From Flavobacterium humi (GTDB lineage: Bacteria > Bacteroidota > Bacteroidia > Flavobacteriales > Flavobacteriaceae): a DNA stretch of 64,000 nt. This document shows positions 8,390 through 16,828 of the stretch, piece by piece. Each line of letters begins with the position of its first letter. The stretch's first letter is position 1. The translations under genes were made by a program, and so were the position numbers. The stretch is from the NCBI RefSeq assembly GCF_004745595.1, contig NZ_SRLH01000001.1, positions 252,234-316,233 of the forward strand. The letters run 5' to 3'. Below the pieces are notes generated by a model. It had not been told where the DNA came from. It saw only the letters and a program-made list of their open reading frames with translations, and did no database searches.

Positions 8390-8663
8390 TGGTGGTTCTC
8401 GGTTTTCGGATGATAGAGCCGCTTTTTTCGTATTGCTCGAAGGTAACGTCAAGAACATTGCTTATATACGGTATGGTTACCGTGTCACCCCTGAAAGTTG
8501 TAGAAGGTTCTTTTTCGCCAGGATTCAGTTTTATGGCGATAGTATATTCACCGCTTGTTTCCGACAAGTTAAAAAAAGTATTGTCCGGAATCTGGAATGA
8601 AACTAAAAAATCAGTTGCGTTGATTTGTTCAAAAGAGTAGGCCCCTAGCATGTCGTAAGTCAT
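8379..8663 (-). CDS. Small unrecognised protein between response regulator and kinase
   Basis: The 94-aa protein has no signal peptide or membrane segment and is predicted to be mostly beta (alternating hydrophobics, FLVSFQIPD, YTIAIKLNPGE). It lies 20 bp after the response regulator and overlaps the histidine kinase start, so it belongs to the same operon. I recognise no family. It could be a modulator or an unrelated passenger. Confidence 0.7.
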   Translation of the reverse strand: MTYDMLGAYSFEQINATDFLVSFQIPDNTFFNLSETSGEYTIAIKLNPGEKEPSTTFRGDTVTIPYISNVLDVTFEQYEKSGSIIRKPRTTIEE

Positions 8664-8683
8664 AATATTTGGTTTTTAAATGT

Positions 8684-9346
8684 TTAATTTTCAATCAAGT
8701 TATGTTTGGCAGCAAATATTACCAATCCAACAGAACTTTTCACGTTTAGTTTTTTCATCAGGTTTTTGCGGTGTGTTTCAACTGTGTTGACACTTATATC
8801 AAGCATTTCACTGATATCCTTTCCGCTTTTCTCCTGGCTTATAAGATTCAGGATCTCCAATTCCCGGGCCGTGATGCTTGAGATGATTTCCTCAGTATTC
8901 ATTGCCTGGTTTTGGGAATTATTGGTGAAGATATTAAAAATCTTATCTTTTATGGTAGAAGAGAAATATTGCTCGCCGTCTGCAACAGTACGGATGGCAT
9001 CAATAATATTCTCACCCGCGCATTGTTTGGTCAGGTATCCGCTGGCGCCAAGTTTGACCACTTCTTTGATAAGTTTGGCATCGTCATAACTGGATAGGAC
9101 AATCACTTTGCAGGTAAATCCTTTCTCATTAAATTCCCGCAAAACCTGTATGCCGTCTTTCTCGGGCATGTTGATGTCCATCACTAAGATATCGGTACCG
9201 TTTTTGGCAACTCTTTCTACCAGATTTTCCCCGTTTAGCGAAAACCCGACAACTTCGAAATTACTGTTTGTTTTTAAAACGGCCAGCATGCCATCAATAA
9301 GTACCTGATGGTCATCGGCTAAATGTATTTTAATTTTATTTTCCAT
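8684..9346 (-). CDS. NarL/FixJ-family response regulator
   Basis: The 220-aa protein has a receiver domain (1-120) with acidic D11-D12, phospho-acceptor D57 in VMDINMP and Lys107, followed by a LuxR-type helix-turn-helix (about 159-215) with TARELEIL and NTVETHRKNLMKKL. It is the likely partner of the TPR histidine kinase encoded downstream in the same operon. The frame extends 7 codons upstream to 9367, but that ATG lies inside a TAnnTTTG box (TACATTTG on the minus strand, 9365-9372), so the ATG at 9346, 18 nt downstream of the box, is chosen. Target genes are unknown. Confidence 0.92.
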   Translation of the reverse strand: MENKIKIHLADDHQVLIDGMLAVLKTNSNFEVVGFSLNGENLVERVAKNGTDILVMDINMPEKDGIQVLREFNEKGFTCKVIVLSSYDDAKLIKEVVKLGASGYLTKQCAGENIIDAIRTVADGEQYFSSTIKDKIFNIFTNNSQNQAMNTEEIISSITARELEILNLISQEKSGKDISEMLDISVNTVETHRKNLMKKLNVKSSVGLVIFAAKHNLIEN

Positions 9347-9478
9347 AATGTCTAAAAGATGTTTCAAATGTAGGGGAATAAAAATCTACTTGAAATACCT
9401 AAATTTAATGATTTTTACCTCACTAATTTCAGTTAGAAAAAATATTTTGGAAGAAAGGGGATTGTCTTTAAAATTAAC

Positions 9479-9512
9479 AAAAAATCCGTTCACAATTCGG
9501 AACGGATTTTTC
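9479..9512 (-). terminator. Terminator of the DUF4293 gene
   Basis: AAAATCCGTTC pairs with GAACGGATTTT around an 8-nt loop, with U-tracts on both strands. It lies about 30 bp downstream of the minus-strand stop at 9540. Confidence 0.8.
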
Positions 9513-9539
9513 TCGCACTAATAAACTAAGATGAAAGGT

Positions 9540-9950
9540 TTATCTTAATCGATCCACAGATTTTACGAGATCTTCGTCCTTCTTGATGGCTCTGTTGGCC
9601 AAAACCAACAGAAAGATAGTCCCGATAGGAAGAAACATCCCAATACCCTTCTCGGAAACCGCGGTTTCTCCAGGTAGGTTTAGTGTACGATACACAAATA
9701 ATCCTAGTAAAATTAAGTTCAATATTATGTTCAATCTGTTCATCACAAATTGATTTTGCCTTTTTTTGAATGATAATATACTTAATAGGGACAGGGTAGT
9801 GCCCAACCCGAAAAGAACCGTATACAACATGCTTTGCATGAAATAGAAAGGTGCGCCATTCTCAAGTTTCCACAAATGGAAAACAAAAGGCAAGGCACCG
9901 GTCATTATGACCGCCAATCCTAAATAGATACTCTGAATTCTTTGAATCAT
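9540..9950 (-). CDS. DUF4293 membrane protein
   Basis: The 136-aa inner-membrane protein has four predicted transmembrane segments (about 5-25, 38-60, 72-90, 100-118) and begins MIQRIQSIYL, the signature opening of the DUF4293 family. An ATG eight codons upstream (9974) falls within a TAnnTTTG box (TATTTTTG on the minus strand, 9972-9979), so 9950 is preferred. Divergent DUF4293-rho pairing is, as I recall, a common arrangement in Flavobacteriia. Function is unknown. Confidence 0.88.
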   Translation of the reverse strand: MIQRIQSIYLGLAVIMTGALPFVFHLWKLENGAPFYFMQSMLYTVLFGLGTTLSLLSILSFKKRQNQFVMNRLNIILNLILLGLFVYRTLNLPGETAVSEKGIGMFLPIGTIFLLVLANRAIKKDEDLVKSVDRLR

Positions 9951-10002
9951 TATGAAAGTAGTATTATGTAACAAAAATATATTTTCTTTTGATAAAAAAC
10001 TA

Positions 10003-10032
10003 TTGTTTACTTAAATAAAATTTGTAATATTG
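10003..10032 (+). promoter_or_regulatory. Probable rho promoter
   Basis: TTG at 10003-10005, a 19-bp spacer, then TAATATTG at 10025-10032 (one mismatch to TAnnTTTG). It would give a leader of about 100 nt before the rho ATG, room for Rho autoregulation by attenuation, as known in other bacteria. Confidence 0.5.
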
Positions 10033-10137
10033 CAATAACAATCCGTAAGCACTTCATACTTCGGAACATAAGTTTCAAAAAAAATCTCAATCCATCTATC
10101 ATCCAAATTAACTTAATTCTAATTCTAACATCTATTT

Positions 10138-11856
10138 ATGTTTGATATTTCTGTTTTAAAAGAAATGAAGCTCTCCGAGCTACAAGAAATTGCTAAAGTT
10201 GCTAAAATTGCTAAATTCAAAACACTTAAAAAAGATGAATTAGTTTATCAAATTTTAGATTACCAGGCAGCAAATCCTGAAAAGATTGCACCCGAAAAAA
10301 TAACCCCTGAAACCAATACCGAAGCTGAAAAGCCAAAAAGAGCCAGGATCAGTAACGCCAAGCCTGCAAAAGCAAACAATAGTGCCCCGGTAAAAAAAGA
10401 CGTTCCACAACAGGAAATAACGTTTGAGGAAACCCCAAAACCGGTTGTAGACAACAAAAAACAGCGTCCGCCTAAAGTTATCAGGTTCAAAAAAGACGAA
10501 AACAATGTCACTCAAGTTGACAAATCACATAAAACCCACAATAAGGCCAATAAACCTGCCGTTGAAGTTACCACAGAAGAAACAGCCGTAGAAATTGCTC
10601 CGGCACCGGCTCAAGGAATTGAAAATTCCGCCCAAAACCCTAATCAGGCCAATCCTAGGCCGGCCAATCCAAACCAACAAAACAACAATCCGAACGCAAA
10701 ACACAAAAAGAACAATAATTTCAGGGAACCGGATTACGAGTTTGAAGGAATTATAGAAAGCGAAGGTGTTTTGGAAATGATGCCTGACGGTTATGGTTTC
10801 CTGCGTTCTTCCGATTACAATTATTTGGCTTCGCCGGACGATATTTACCTTTCTACCTCACAAATCAGGCTGTTTGGCTTAAAAACTGGAGATACCGTAA
10901 AAGGAGTGGTGCGTCCTCCGAAAGAAGGAGAGAAATATTTCCCGCTGGTTAAAGTTTTGAAAATCAACGGCCATGATCCGCAAGTAGTGCGAGACAGGGT
11001 TTCTTTCGAACACCTGACACCGGTTTTCCCAACTGAAAAATTCCGTTTGGCCGAAAAAGGAAGTTCCATCTCCACCAGGATTATCGATTTGTTCTCACCA
11101 ATAGGAAAAGGGCAGCGTGGTATGATCGTGGCACAGCCAAAAACCGGTAAGACAATGCTTTTAAAGGACATTGCCAATGCTATTGCGGCCAATCACCCGG
11201 AAGTATATTTGTTGGTTTTGCTAATTGACGAGCGTCCTGAGGAAGTAACTGATATGCAGCGCAGTGTACGTGGTGAAGTAGTGGCTTCAACCTTTGACAG
11301 GGAACCACAGGAGCACGTAAAAATCGCCAACATAGTGCTTGAAAAAGCAAAACGATTGGTGGAATGCGGCCATGATGTTGTTATTTTGCTGGATTCGATT
11401 ACCCGTTTGGCCCGTGCTTACAATACGGTTCAGCCCGCTTCCGGTAAAGTATTGAGCGGAGGTGTAGATGCCAATGCCTTGCAAAAACCGAAACGTTTCT
11501 TCGGGGCAGCCCGTAACGTGGAAGGCGGCGGTTCCTTAAGCATCATCGCAACGGCACTGACGGAAACCGGCTCAAAAATGGACGAAGTGATCTTCGAAGA
11601 ATTTAAAGGAACCGGAAATATGGAGCTTCAGTTAGACCGTAAAATTGCCAACAGGCGTATTTTCCCATCGGTTGACCTGACTTCTTCCAGCACGCGCCGC
11701 GACGATTTATTGCTGGATGAGAAAACAATCCAGAGAATGTGGATCATGCGCAAATACCTGGCCGATATGAACCCGGTAGAAGCCATGGAATTCATAAACG
11801 ACCGCTTCAAGAAAACCAGGAACAATGAAGAATTCCTCATCTCGATGAATGACTAA
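10138..11856 (+). CDS. rho: Transcription termination factor Rho
   Basis: Rho is a hexameric RNA helicase that ends transcription. The 572-aa protein is longer than the roughly 420 aa of E. coli because of an insertion. It has a Rho_N helical domain (1-45), a disordered Lys/Asn/Pro/Glu-rich insert (about 46-195), the cold-shock-like RNA-binding domain with DGYGFLRS (about 200-285), and the RecA-like motor with P-loop QPKTGKT (333-339), Walker [17 protein letters not shown], and the Q- and R-loop regions. The insert, rich in QQNNNPN-type sequence, is typical of Bacteroidota. It is followed by a strong terminator. Confidence 0.97.
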   Translation: MFDISVLKEMKLSELQEIAKVAKIAKFKTLKKDELVYQILDYQAANPEKIAPEKITPETNTEAEKPKRARISNAKPAKANNSAPVKKDVPQQEITFEETPKPVVDNKKQRPPKVIRFKKDENNVTQVDKSHKTHNKANKPAVEVTTEETAVEIAPAPAQGIENSAQNPNQANPRPANPNQQNNNPNAKHKKNNNFREPDYEFEGIIESEGVLEMMPDGYGFLRSSDYNYLASPDDIYLSTSQIRLFGLKTGDTVKGVVRPPKEGEKYFPLVKVLKINGHDPQVVRDRVSFEHLTPVFPTEKFRLAEKGSSISTRIIDLFSPIGKGQRGMIVAQPKTGKTMLLKDIANAIAANHPEVYLLVLLIDERPEEVTDMQRSVRGEVVASTFDREPQEHVKIANIVLEKAKRLVECGHDVVILLDSITRLARAYNTVQPASGKVLSGGVDANALQKPKRFFGAARNVEGGGSLSIIATALTETGSKMDEVIFEEFKGTGNMELQLDRKIANRRIFPSVDLTSSSTRRDDLLLDEKTIQRMWIMRKYLADMNPVEAMEFINDRFKKTRNNEEFLISMND

Positions 11857-11862
11857 AAATAC

Positions 11863-11895
11863 AAAATCCCGTCCGGTAAAGGCGGGATTTTTTTT
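11863..11895 (+). terminator. rho terminator
   Basis: AAAATCCCG and CGGGATTTT form a 9-bp stem followed by an eight-T tract, 7 bp after the rho stop codon. Confidence 0.88.
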
Positions 11896-11900
11896 GCTAT

Positions 11901-11996
11901 GGCGTGACCACAAGGGTCGGGCTATCCGTTGCAATCTTTTGTATGTTGCGCTTGCGCTTCACATTCAAAAGGATTTCCACTGCTATCCCTCACGCA
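11901..11996 (-). ncRNA. Structured RNA element, Flavo-1-like
   Basis: Read on the minus strand, GCGTGA at the 5' end pairs with TCACGC at the 3' end. Inside, CTTTTG/CAAAAG with GCGC/GCGC and partly paired flanks forms a long central hairpin, and the conserved-looking blocks GGGATAGC and GGATAGCCCG flank it. From memory the pattern GGATAGCAGTGGAAATCC...GGATAGCCCG is widespread between genes in Flavobacteriaceae and resembles the Flavo-1 RNA motif. I cannot run a covariance search to confirm this. It occupies the gap between the convergent rho and yaaA genes, just past the yaaA stop. The function of such elements is unknown. Confidence 0.55.
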
Positions 11997-11999
11997 AAC

Positions 12000-12758
12000 C
12001 TATCTCGTAAAAACCAATGTATTTCCTTTTGACAAATTGGCATCAAAAGCATAGCCTTCATAATTAAAACCTTTTAAGCCTTCCAGTGTTTCAATATCAT
12101 GATCGATGATATAGCGTACCATCATCCCGCGGGCTTTTTTGGCAAAAAACGATATCATTTTCAGTTTTCCGTCTTTATAATCTTTGAATTCAGGAGTAAT
12201 CACGGGTACTTTCAGCTTTTTGGCATCCACCGCCGAAAAATATTCATTGCTGGCCAAATTAACAAATAGCTCGTTTTTTTTCAATTCTTTGTTTAGTGCA
12301 TTGGTAATGATCTCTTTCCAGAAACCGTATAAATTCTTGTGTTCTCCCACAACCAGCTGCGTGCCCATTTCCAAACGGTAAGCCTGCATGAGGTCTAAAG
12401 GTTTCAAAATCCCATATTGGCCCGAAAGTATGCGGAGCTTGTTTTGGAGTACCGGCAGTTTTTCTTCAGGAATCGTAAAAGCATCCAATCCTATATAAAC
12501 ATCACCATTGAAAGTATATACGGCCGGCCGTGCATTTTCGGGAGTAAAAGGCGTTTTGAATTTTTTATTGCGCTGCCAGTTCAGTTCTGCCAGGTTCTCG
12601 GAAATATCCATTAATTCCGAAAGGTCTTTGGGTTTGAGTTTTTTCAGGACAGCAACAATTTCTTTGGTATGCTTTAAAAAAGCAGGTTTTGAAAACTGGC
12701 CGTTAGGCAAAACTTTTTCAAAATCTAATGATTTGGCTGGCGATACTACTATTTTCAT
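12000..12758 (-). CDS. yaaA: YaaA (UPF0246) peroxide-stress protein
   Basis: The 252-aa protein begins MKIVVSPAKSLDF and contains SGQYGILKPLDLMQAYRLEMG, hallmarks of the YaaA family. In E. coli YaaA lowers free iron and limits oxidative DNA damage during peroxide stress. Length is normal and no secretion signal is present. A TATATTTG box on the minus strand (12791-12798) lies about 33 nt upstream of the ATG. It is a single-gene unit, convergent with rho. Confidence 0.92.
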   Translation of the reverse strand: MKIVVSPAKSLDFEKVLPNGQFSKPAFLKHTKEIVAVLKKLKPKDLSELMDISENLAELNWQRNKKFKTPFTPENARPAVYTFNGDVYIGLDAFTIPEEKLPVLQNKLRILSGQYGILKPLDLMQAYRLEMGTQLVVGEHKNLYGFWKEIITNALNKELKKNELFVNLASNEYFSAVDAKKLKVPVITPEFKDYKDGKLKMISFFAKKARGMMVRYIIDHDIETLEGLKGFNYEGYAFDANLSKGNTLVFTR

Positions 12759-12831
12759 TCTCTGGATTTAATCGTTTTATTTTGGCGTAACAAATATAAT
12801 GATATCTGTTCGCCGAATGATTTAAGAATAA

Positions 12832-12858
12832 AAAAAATCCCTGCAAAAAGGGATTTTT
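12832..12858 (-). terminator. Terminator of the fasciclin gene
   Basis: AAAAATCCCT and AGGGATTTTT pair around a short A-rich loop, about 20 bp after the minus-strand stop at 12878, with a U-tract on the minus strand. Confidence 0.75.
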
Positions 12859-12877
12859 AATACGATAGCTACGATCG

Positions 12878-13435
12878 TTAATTGTGCATAATAACAGCGT
12901 CAACTACGTGGATCACTCCGTTTGATTGGTAAACATCTGCAATGGTTACTATAGATTGGTTTCCTTTTTCGTCAGTGATGACTAATTTTTTGCCCATCAT
13001 TTTGCACCAGATCTTACCACCTTGAACAGTTGTAAATTCTGCAGTCCCGTTTCCGGCTTTTATAGCTGCCGCGATGGCTTTGCTGTCCATTTTCCCGGCT
13101 ACGACATGATACGTCAGTATGCCTTGGAGCATTTCTTTGTTTTCTGGTTTGAGTAAGGTTTCTACAACTCCTTTGGGTAGTTTGTCAAAGGCAGAATTGG
13201 TTGGGGCAAAAACGGTGAACGGCCCTTTTCCGGATAGCGTTTCCACTAAACCTGCGGCTTTTACTGCTGCTACCAAAGTAGTGTGGTCCTTTGAATTGAC
13301 AGCGTTTTCAATAATATTTTTCGCCGGATACATAGGAGCTCCACCCACTGTTACCGTTTTTTGTGCATTGGCGGTTAGTCCCAATGTTAAAGTAATTCCG
13401 AGAAGGGCCGCTGTTAAAAATTTTTGTGTTTTCAT
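12878..13435 (-). CDS. Secreted fasciclin (FAS1) domain protein
   Basis: The 185-aa protein has a signal peptide (1-24, ending TANA-Q) and one FAS1 domain (about 40-183). The two signature blocks are present: GPFTVFAPTNSAFDKLP and the H-box region ILTYHVVAGK, with VIHVVDAVI at the end. FAS1 domains mediate adhesion or matrix interactions, so a periplasmic or surface role is likely. It is a single-gene unit with its own terminator. The Met- and Lys-rich stretch WCKMMGKK is unusual but still within the domain. Confidence 0.92.
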   Translation of the reverse strand: MKTQKFLTAALLGITLTLGLTANAQKTVTVGGAPMYPAKNIIENAVNSKDHTTLVAAVKAAGLVETLSGKGPFTVFAPTNSAFDKLPKGVVETLLKPENKEMLQGILTYHVVAGKMDSKAIAAAIKAGNGTAEFTTVQGGKIWCKMMGKKLVITDEKGNQSIVTIADVYQSNGVIHVVDAVIMHN

Positions 13436-13543
13436 GTTTTATAATTTTTTGTTATAAAAGGATTTACGCAACGAACCTGAATTTGGTTTTGCAATAGTAT
13501 ATTTTAACTTTTTTTTAAGAAAAGCGATTTCATCGTTTGCCAT

Positions 13544-13570
13544 AAAAAACCGGGCAAACAGGCTGCCCGG
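13544..13570 (-). terminator. Terminator of the lipoprotein gene
   Basis: CCGGGCA pairs with TGCCCGG around a 7-nt loop, followed on the minus strand by TTTTTT. It is downstream of the gene ending at 13598. Confidence 0.85.
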
Positions 13571-13597
13571 AGTAGTATGAATGGTTATATGTTTTTT

Positions 13598-14053
13598 TTA
13601 TAAAGGTTTTGGTTTTACTTCTTTGGTTGAAATGGCCGAGACCCTGTTGTCAGGATCTACGACAACCGTCAGTTCCCGCTTGAAGTATTTTTTCTCATAA
13701 CGGATGTTATACCGGAAAATGTATTGGTCATTCACTTCATCGTGCATGACATCTATCAGGTTTAAAGACAGGAACCTTCCATTCCTGATATTGATTTTTT
13801 TGCAAGTGGCCGAAATCCTTTCAATTGTAGCATTCTGAATTACTTTTTCTGTGGCTTCTTCTTTGGAAAACGGCCTGAAGCGTGACGTATTGCACGTTTC
13901 CAACAACCTTTGCCCAACATCGTATGCCCTGTTTTTTTTGGCAACATCAACATCGCTCAGGTTTACGATCACAATTGATTTTTCAATTACGGCTTTTTTA
14001 CTTTTGCAGGAAAACAGGCAAAAAAGACAAAATAATATAAGTATCCTTTTCAT
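13598..14053 (-). CDS. Small lipoprotein of unknown function
   Basis: The 151-aa protein has a lipoprotein signal (KRILILFCLFCLFSC, lipidated Cys16) followed by a Lys-rich SKSKK-like stretch. The mature part is mixed alpha/beta, ends in a run of beta strands (YIFRYNIRYEKKYFKRELTVVVD), and has a lone Cys pair (TCNTS, TCKK). I recognise no family. It is monocistronic, with a terminator at 13544-13570. An ACGTATAAA sequence at 14095-14103 lies upstream. Confidence 0.8.
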   Translation of the reverse strand: MKRILILFCLFCLFSCKSKKAVIEKSIVIVNLSDVDVAKKNRAYDVGQRLLETCNTSRFRPFSKEEATEKVIQNATIERISATCKKINIRNGRFLSLNLIDVMHDEVNDQYIFRYNIRYEKKYFKRELTVVVDPDNRVSAISTKEVKPKPL

Positions 14054-14190
14054 TATCAGGGTATTTGTAATAGTAACGTAAAAGAAACCAATTTACGTAT
14101 AAAAGATAGAAAAGAAAAGGAAAAATAGAGAATAGAAGCAAGAAGCAAGATGAAAGAAGCAAGAGAAGGCTGGCAAGGCTCCATAAATGA

Positions 14191-14221
14191 AAACGCCGGA
14201 GGAAAATTCCCTCCGGCGTTT
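14191..14221 (-). terminator. Terminator of the E1 dehydrogenase gene
   Basis: AAACGCCGGAGG and CCTCCGGCGTTT form a perfect 12-bp GC-rich stem with a 7-nt loop, 20 bp beyond the minus-strand stop at 14243. Confidence 0.88.
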
Positions 14222-14242
14222 AAAAAGTATATCCTTTATTTT

Positions 14243-16645
14243 TTAGTATAAACTTGGGTATTGAACCGGATTGACTTCGTGCATGATCGCATAGACTTTT
14301 TCAAAAATGTCCTCTACGGATGGTTTCGAGAAATAATCCCCATCAGTACCATAAGCAGGACGATGTGCTTTTGAAGCCAATGTTTCAGGGTTGCTGTCCA
14401 AATGCTTATAAGCTTTCTGATCGTCTATGATTTGCTGCAGGATGTATGCCGAAGCACCTCCGGGTACATCTTCGTCAATGACCAATAGCCTGTTTGTCTT
14501 GGCTACTGATTTCACGATATCGTGGTTTACGTCAAACGGAAGTAATGACTGGATGTCAATGATTTCTGCGTCAATTCCTACTTCCAGCAGTTCTTTCGCA
14601 GCCTGTTCCACCAAACGCAATGTCGATCCGTAGGAAACCAGGGTAATGTCGCTTCCTTCCTTAATTGTTTCTACTACACCGATCGGTGTTTTGAATTCGC
14701 CTAAATTGGTTGGCATTTTTTCTTTCAATCGGTAACCGTTCAGGCATTCTACAACAAGTGCAGGCTCATCGGTTTCTAATAAGGTGTTGTAAAAACCGGC
14801 AGCTTTGGTCATGTTCCTAGGAACCAAAACATGAATTCCCCTAATCGCATTGATAATCATCCCCATAGGAGAACCGGAATGCCAGATCCCTTCCAGACGA
14901 TGTCCTCGGGTCCTGATGATAAGCGGCGCTTTCTGGCGGCCCGCCGTTCTGTATTGTAAGGTAGCCAAATCATCGCTCATGATCTGAATGGCATACAAAA
15001 GATAATCTAGATATTGGATTTCGGCAATAGGGCGAAGGCCTCTCATAGCCATCCCGATTCCTTGTCCTAAAATGGTCGCTTCACGGATTCCGGCATCGGC
15101 CACGCGAAGTTCTCCGTATTTTTCCTGCATCCCTTCCAAACCTTGGTTTACATCACCAATGTTTCCGGCATCTTCTCCAAAAATCAAAGTTTCAGGGTAC
15201 TTGCTGAAAATAGCATCAAAATTGTCACGTAGGACCAAACGGGCGTCTACTTCTTCAGCTGTATCGTCATAGGTTGGCAATACTTCTTTCGCAGAAAATA
15301 CCGTAGTTTCCGATTGTGAAAACAAATGCGAGCTGAATTTCGGCTGGATTTTTTCGGTATAGGCTGTAATCCAAGCGGCTAGTTGGGCCTTGTTGTTTTC
15401 TTTTACGATCAAGCGCAAAACCTTGCGGGCCGTAGTAATAATATCTTTTCGGATTGGTTCTTTTATCGAAGCCAGGTCGTTGGCGTATTTTTCAATGAAA
15501 ATTTTATTCTCGCTGCTAGCCGATACAGACGTCAATAAAGCAACCAATTCCTGCTGCTCAGCTTTAGTTGGCTCTACAAAAGCGCTCCAGGCTGCTTTTT
15601 TTCCTTCTAAAACATCTTTTTTGCTTTGGGAATCAATTTCATCCAATTCATCAGGAGTGGCTAAATTGTTTTCAACAAGCCAATTGCGCATCTGCAATAA
15701 ACAGTCAAATTCAGCTTCCCATCCCAAACGTTCCGCATTTTTGTAGCGCTCATGGGATCCTGAAGTAGAATGCCCTTGAGGTTGCGTCAATTCCTGAACG
15801 TGGATTAAAACAGGGACGTGCTGTTCCCTTGCAATATCCGATGCTTTTTGATAAGTTTCCACCAAAGTAGGGTAGTCCCAGCCTTTTACGGTCATGATTT
15901 CATAGCCGTTGTTGTCTTCATCGCGCTGGAAACCTTTCAATATTTCAGAAATATTCTCTTTGGTCGTCTGGTATTTGGCATGAACCGAAATACCGTATTC
16001 ATCGTCCCAGACACTCATTACCATAGGAACCTGTAAAACCCCGGCTGCATTGATGGTTTCAAAAAACAAGCCTTCAGAGGTAGAGGCGTTCCCGATGGTT
16101 CCCCATGCCACTTCATTCCCTTCTTCGGAGAAATTGGTTTGGGTTATCCCGCTTACGTTTCGGTATATTTTCGAGGCCTGCGCCAATCCTAATAAACGAG
16201 GCATTTGCCCGGCTGTAGGAGAGATGTCGGCACTTGAATTTTTTTGTTGTGTCAGGTTTTTCCAGTTTCCGTTTTCATCAAGGGAATGCGTAGCGAAATG
16301 CCCACCCATCTGACGGCCCGCGCTCATTGGATCATGAGCCAAATCGGTATGGCCGTAAAGGCCTGCAAAAAACTGCTGGATGGTCATCTGGCCGATAGCC
16401 ATCATAAAAGTCTGGTCCCGATAGTAACCGGAGCGGAAGTCGCCATTTCTAAAAGCTTTCGCCAATGCCAGCTGCGGAACTTCTTTCCCGTCGCCGAAAA
16501 TCCCGAATTTGGCCTTGCCCGTAAGCACTTCTTTTCTTCCTAAAAGACTGCATTCGCGACTTATCCTGGCAATTTTATAATCATTAATCACTTCGGTTTT
16601 GAAATCCTCAAAAGTCAACGGCTGTTTTTCTTCCACTTGTATCAT
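14243..16645 (-). CDS. Fused E1 alpha/beta 2-oxoacid dehydrogenase (branched-chain type)
   Basis: This 800-aa ThDP enzyme joins the alpha and beta subunits of the E1 component in one chain. Residues about 20-400 form the alpha half (dehydrogenase E1, with FSEEGNEVAWGTIGNAS at the ThDP/Mg region and the regulatory-loop-like GHSTSGSHERY). Residues about 460-800 form the beta half (transketolase-like pyrimidine-binding domain, FGEDAGNIGDVNQG, then the C-terminal domain with DIQSLLPFD). It decarboxylates branched-chain or related 2-oxoacids and passes the acyl group to E2 lipoate. Fused forms are common in Bacteroidota. No E2 or E3 gene is adjacent. A TAAATTTG box (minus strand, 16668-16675) lies 22 nt upstream. 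Confidence 0.93.
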   Translation of the reverse strand: MIQVEEKQPLTFEDFKTEVINDYKIARISRECSLLGRKEVLTGKAKFGIFGDGKEVPQLALAKAFRNGDFRSGYYRDQTFMMAIGQMTIQQFFAGLYGHTDLAHDPMSAGRQMGGHFATHSLDENGNWKNLTQQKNSSADISPTAGQMPRLLGLAQASKIYRNVSGITQTNFSEEGNEVAWGTIGNASTSEGLFFETINAAGVLQVPMVMSVWDDEYGISVHAKYQTTKENISEILKGFQRDEDNNGYEIMTVKGWDYPTLVETYQKASDIAREQHVPVLIHVQELTQPQGHSTSGSHERYKNAERLGWEAEFDCLLQMRNWLVENNLATPDELDEIDSQSKKDVLEGKKAAWSAFVEPTKAEQQELVALLTSVSASSENKIFIEKYANDLASIKEPIRKDIITTARKVLRLIVKENNKAQLAAWITAYTEKIQPKFSSHLFSQSETTVFSAKEVLPTYDDTAEEVDARLVLRDNFDAIFSKYPETLIFGEDAGNIGDVNQGLEGMQEKYGELRVADAGIREATILGQGIGMAMRGLRPIAEIQYLDYLLYAIQIMSDDLATLQYRTAGRQKAPLIIRTRGHRLEGIWHSGSPMGMIINAIRGIHVLVPRNMTKAAGFYNTLLETDEPALVVECLNGYRLKEKMPTNLGEFKTPIGVVETIKEGSDITLVSYGSTLRLVEQAAKELLEVGIDAEIIDIQSLLPFDVNHDIVKSVAKTNRLLVIDEDVPGGASAYILQQIIDDQKAYKHLDSNPETLASKAHRPAYGTDGDYFSKPSVEDIFEKVYAIMHEVNPVQYPSLY

Positions 16646-16828
16646 AAAATTATCAATGTAATAAGTACAAATTTATATAAAAACTATATATGATGTACAT
16701 CTATTGCGAAAAATATTTTTGAATTATATGTAATTTTAAGTTTGATTACAAAGGTTTAATTGTTGATTTGTTTCAAAAAGTAAAAAATTAACAAATAAAA
16801 TTCAATAAAATATAAAATCTATAATGAT

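Noticed and set aside
14101..14170. Purine-rich AAGCAAGA direct repeats upstream of the E1 terminator
   Set aside because: Short, imperfect and low-complexity; no structure or repeat count worth calling.
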